Origin: Planctomycetaceae bacterium
Lineage (GTDB): Bacteria; Planctomycetota; Planctomycetia; Pirellulales; Pirellulaceae
Assembly: GCA_007129635.1 (NCBI GenBank)
Contig: SKVE01000356.1
Location: 1 to 8,439, forward strand
Direction of reading: 5' to 3'
Length of the DNA: 8,439 bases
Shown: in pieces, positions 5,979 through 8,439 of the stretch
Position numbering within the stretch: the first letter of the stretch is position 1
How the letters are laid out: every line of letters starts with the position of its first letter
Notes under the pieces: model-generated
What the model saw: only the letters and a program-made list of their open reading frames with translations
What the model was told of the DNA's origin: nothing
The model's database searches: none
Position numbers and translations under genes: made by a program

Positions 5979-8120
5979 CTACTCGGAGGTCTCGGCCGAG
6001 GCCTCCGGCACGGGGAAACCGCGATCGCGCATCAAGGCGTCGATCGTCGCATCTCGGCCGCGGAATTCCCGGTACGATTCGGCTGGGTCGCGGGTATTAC
6101 CACGAGCCAGGATGGATTCCAGCAACCGCGTGGCGGTCGCTTGATCGTAGAACCCACCGGCTTCCTCGAACGCTTCCGCCGCGTCGGCGGTCAGCGTGTC
6201 GGCCCATAGGTAACTGTAATAACCGGCTGAATAGCCGTCGCTGGAAAAGATGTGCGCGAAATGCGGCAGACGATGCCGCATGACGATCTGGTCGGGCATC
6301 CCCCAAGCCTCCAACTGCTGGCGCTCGAATGCCGCAGGATCGATCGGCGGGCCGTTGGACTGGTGCAACTGCATGTCCAGCAGACCGCTGGCCAGGAATT
6401 CGACGGTCGCGAAGCCCTGATTGAACGTCGATGCCCGTTGAATCCGCTCGACCAATTCGGCCGGAATCGGCTCGCCCGTCTGGTAATGCAGCGCAAAGCG
6501 GTTCAACAATTCGGGTGTCTCCAACCAGTACTCGAACAACTGGGAGGGCAATTCCACGAAGTCGCGCGGGACGCGAGTGCCGGACAGCGACGGGTAGTGA
6601 ACGTCCGAGGCCAACCCATGCATGGCATGACCGAATTCGTGGAACAGGGTCCGAGCGTCGTTCCAAGAGATCAGCGCCGGCTGGCCAGGAGCGTTTTTCA
6701 GGAAATTCGAGTTGTTGGAAACCAGCGGGATGATGGCCTCATCGAAACGTTCCTGGCTGCGATAGGAACTCATCCAAGCCCCCGACCGTTTTCCGGGCCG
6801 AGCGAACGGGTCGAAATAAAACAGACCGATCGAACGGCCCCCGTCGCAGAGGACTTCCCAGACCCGCATGTCAGGGTGAGCCACGGGGACATCGGCTGCC
6901 GGCTGGATCCTCCAGCCGAACAATTCTTCGACGGCCCAAAACATCCCCTGGACCAACTGCTCCAATTGCAGGTAGGGCTTTACCTGGTTCTCGTCGAAAT
7001 CGTATCTGGCCTGACGCACTTTTTCCGCGTAGTACCGATAGTCCCAGGGCTCGATCCGAAACGTCGCGCCTTGGGCGTCGGCCACCTGTTGCATATCGGC
7101 CACTTCTTGATCAACGCGCTGGACCGCCGGAGTCCAGACGGCTTCCATCAGTTGCATCGCCCGCTCGGGAGTTTTCGCCATCGAGTTCTCTAAACGCCAG
7201 TGGGCGTGGGAGGGGTATCCCAGCAGGCGAGCTCGTTCGTCACGCAACTGCAAGATCTCGATGATCAGTGGTTTGTTATCACGTTCGCCCGCATGATCGC
7301 CGCGGCTGACGAAGCGTCGCCAAACCTGCTCGCGCAGCTCGCGATCGTCGGAGTAGGTCAAGAACGGTTCGGCACTGGACCGCGTGTTGGCGATCACCCA
7401 CTTCCCGGTCAACTCCTGCCGCTGTGCCTCGGCCGCCGCCGCCTCGCGAAGCGACTCGGGCAACCCGGCCAGTTGCGATGGGTCGGTCAAGATCGTCGCG
7501 TCTTGCTCCTCGTCGGCCAGCAGGTTCTGGCTGAACGCGGTAAACAGGGCGGCCAGGCGCTGATTGATGGCCGCGACTCGCGCTTTCTGCTCGGCATCCA
7601 GCTTGGCACCCGCCCGGACGAAATCCGTGTAATGCAACCACACCAGCCGCTGTTGCTCGGCAGTCAGCCGGTCCTTGCTGGGCGATTCATAGACGGCTTC
7701 GATCCGCTGGAACAGCGGTTGGTTCTGCGTAATCTCGTCCCGAAAAGCGGCCAATCGCGGTGCCATGTCGCGTTCGACCACTTGGAACTCGGGACTGCTG
7801 AGCGACGAACTCCACAAGCCGTACACGGTTTGCACCTGTTGAAACACGCGACCTGCCCGTTCGAATTCGGCGATCGTATTGTCGAACGTGGCAGGCTCCG
7901 GGTTCTCCACAATGGCCTGTAATTGGCCTCGATATGCTTCCATGGCCGCTTCAAAAGCCGGCACGAAATGCTCGACCTGCACCCGATCCAACGGCGGAAC
8001 GCCGCCATACGGTCCGGACCAGGGCTCGACAAGCGGATTCCCCGACAAACCGACAGAAGCCAATCCGGGCCCCGCCGCCAACACAACCGCCTTCAGACCA
8101 TTTTTTATCATCGAGTGCAT
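5979..8120 (-). CDS. Exported M3-family zinc metallopeptidase (Dcp/oligopeptidase A-like)
   Basis: A 713-residue M3A peptidase, near the usual 680-720 of peptidyl-dipeptidase Dcp and oligopeptidase A. It has a long helical N-terminal half and a C-terminal catalytic half with the zinc site HEFGH (494-498), third ligand Glu523 within FVELPSQLFE, and the substrate-binding glycine/tyrosine segment GYSAGYYSY (629-637). The latter also appears in Dcp-type enzymes, which remove C-terminal dipeptides. The first 28 residues (MHSMIKNGLKAVVLAAGPG and on) form a Lys-positive hydrophobic signal-like segment, suggesting the enzyme acts in the periplasm or is membrane-attached. ATG 8120 is preceded by AAGGAA four to five bases upstream; ATG 8111 is possible, and TTG/ATG-type extension to 8183 would run through the inverted repeat and is unlikely. 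Role: degradation of short peptides. The gene converges on the lyase with a 22-base gap. Confidence 0.96.
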   Translation of the reverse strand: MHSMIKNGLKAVVLAAGPGLASVGLSGNPLVEPWSGPYGGVPPLDRVQVEHFVPAFEAAMEAYRGQLQAIVENPEPATFDNTIAEFERAGRVFQQVQTVYGLWSSSLSSPEFQVVERDMAPRLAAFRDEITQNQPLFQRIEAVYESPSKDRLTAEQQRLVWLHYTDFVRAGAKLDAEQKARVAAINQRLAALFTAFSQNLLADEEQDATILTDPSQLAGLPESLREAAAAEAQRQELTGKWVIANTRSSAEPFLTYSDDRELREQVWRRFVSRGDHAGERDNKPLIIEILQLRDERARLLGYPSHAHWRLENSMAKTPERAMQLMEAVWTPAVQRVDQEVADMQQVADAQGATFRIEPWDYRYYAEKVRQARYDFDENQVKPYLQLEQLVQGMFWAVEELFGWRIQPAADVPVAHPDMRVWEVLCDGGRSIGLFYFDPFARPGKRSGAWMSSYRSQERFDEAIIPLVSNNSNFLKNAPGQPALISWNDARTLFHEFGHAMHGLASDVHYPSLSGTRVPRDFVELPSQLFEYWLETPELLNRFALHYQTGEPIPAELVERIQRASTFNQGFATVEFLASGLLDMQLHQSNGPPIDPAAFERQQLEAWGMPDQIVMRHRLPHFAHIFSSDGYSAGYYSYLWADTLTADAAEAFEEAGGFYDQATATRLLESILARGNTRDPAESYREFRGRDATIDALMRDRGFPVPEASAETSE
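5984..6007. terminator. Near-perfect 24-base palindrome between convergent genes
   Basis: CGGAGG (5984-5989), T, CTCGGCCGAG (5991-6000), G, CCTCCG (6002-6007) read the same on both strands except for one T/G pair. The structure starts 27 bases after the lyase stop and overlaps the last codons of the M3 peptidase gene on the other strand. The hairpin would be very stable in RNA, but no T-rich run follows in either direction, so this is not a standard intrinsic terminator. It may stabilise 3' ends or limit read-through. Palindrome certain, role inferred. Confidence 0.5.
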
Positions 8121-8145
8121 TACATTCCTTGATAGGGTACGCAAC

Positions 8146-8218
8146 GGGGTCGGGCGTCGTTTTCGGGTAACGATCAACCACATGGAAACCGGCTTGCCCG
8201 AAAACGACTCCCAACCCC
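8146..8218. repeat. 22-base inverted repeat (20/22) upstream of the M3 peptidase
   Basis: The arms are 8146-8167 and 8197-8218, separated by 29 bases. The inner 12 bases (GTCGTTTTCGGG at 8156-8167 and its exact complement CCCGAAAACGAC at 8197-8208) are perfect; the outer ten have two mismatches, one of which would be a G-U pair in minus-strand RNA. The inner edge of the structure lies 25 bases before ATG 8120. It could be a dyad operator, a leader hairpin, or the footprint of a small mobile element. The pairing is seen directly. Confidence 0.85.
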
Positions 8219-8264
8219 TTCCGCGAAACGCGACACTAATTCATTTGACGGTCCTAAGCCTAAC

Positions 8265-8339
8265 GCGGCCTGCGGCCGCAACCCGAGTAGAACGGAATGA
8301 ATTCCGTTCTACAAGATGCGCGCACGGTGCGCACATCTT
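8265..8339. repeat. Array of three adjacent palindromes, REP/MITE-like
   Basis: Three hairpins follow one another. First: GCGGCC/GGCCGC (8265-8270, 8274-8279, three-base loop). Second: GTAGAACGGAAT (8287-8298) and its exact complement ATTCCGTTCTAC (8301-8312), two bases apart. Third: AAGATGCGCGCA (8313-8324) and TGCGCACATCTT (8328-8339), one mismatch, three-base loop, directly abutting the second. The compact composite of high-symmetry units in non-coding DNA is typical of multi-copy intergenic palindromic repeats; copy number cannot be seen in one window. Confidence 0.75.
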
Positions 8340-8439
8340 ACAGCCGAAGACTCTAAGCGATCGTTCCGGCGTCCGCAACCCAAGCACAAGAGTCCTCGCG
8401 TTTCCAAAGCGATCTGGGCCATCCTGATCCTAGGCTTCA

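Noticed and set aside
6252..7193. Long plus-strand open frame (313 codons) opposite the M3 peptidase gene
   Set aside because: No domain, no ribosome site, and composition expected from the complement of a GC-rich gene. The same applies to 7200-7922 (+) and to 4481-5224 (-) opposite the lyase.

Overview
The window looks like chromosomal DNA of a Planctomycetota bacterium, probably close to the Pirellulales. This is inferred from gene content: a secreted DUF1080 (3-keto-disaccharide hydrolase) protein, a PmtA-like methyltransferase, a CBS-tailed site-2 protease and small envelope-stress proteins. The DNA is moderately GC-rich and mostly in short transcription units with many convergent pairs. 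I see no phage, transposon, CRISPR array or RNA gene. Eight protein genes are well supported.

Left part (1-2860), membrane and envelope functions. A site-2-type zinc protease with two CBS domains (+) converges on a PmtA-like SAM methyltransferase (-). Next is a 62-aa two-helix PLDc_N protein (+), which converges on a two-gene minus-strand unit: a GlsB/YeaQ/YmgE-family membrane protein followed by a small coiled-coil protein. The coiled-coil gene may carry a frameshift near its start. The methyltransferase and PLDc_N gene diverge from about 140 bases with a plausible promoter; the GlsB-family gene also has a good candidate promoter.

Middle (2857-4510). A divergent intergenic region with several small inverted repeats leads to the secreted DUF1080 protein. 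After it come about 570 bases with no convincing gene, only short fragments in different frames.

Right part (4511-8439). A PLP enzyme of the tryptophanase/tyrosine phenol-lyase family carries the tyrosine phenol-lyase-type specificity residues. It converges, across a 22-base gap and a near-perfect 24-base palindrome, on a large exported M3 (Dcp-like) zinc metallopeptidase on the minus strand. Upstream of the peptidase are a 22-base inverted repeat (20 of 22 matching) and a run of three adjacent palindromes that resembles an intergenic repeat element.

How the parts fit: the left cluster suggests membrane homeostasis (intramembrane proteolysis, phospholipid head-group methylation, membrane-stress proteins). 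The right part suggests catabolism: exported peptidase, aromatic amino acid beta-elimination and glycan-derived sugar breakdown. These links are inferences from neighbourhood. I found no clear sign of a wholly new multi-gene system; the most interesting items are the palindromic structures, the possible frameshift and the unusual active site of the lyase.
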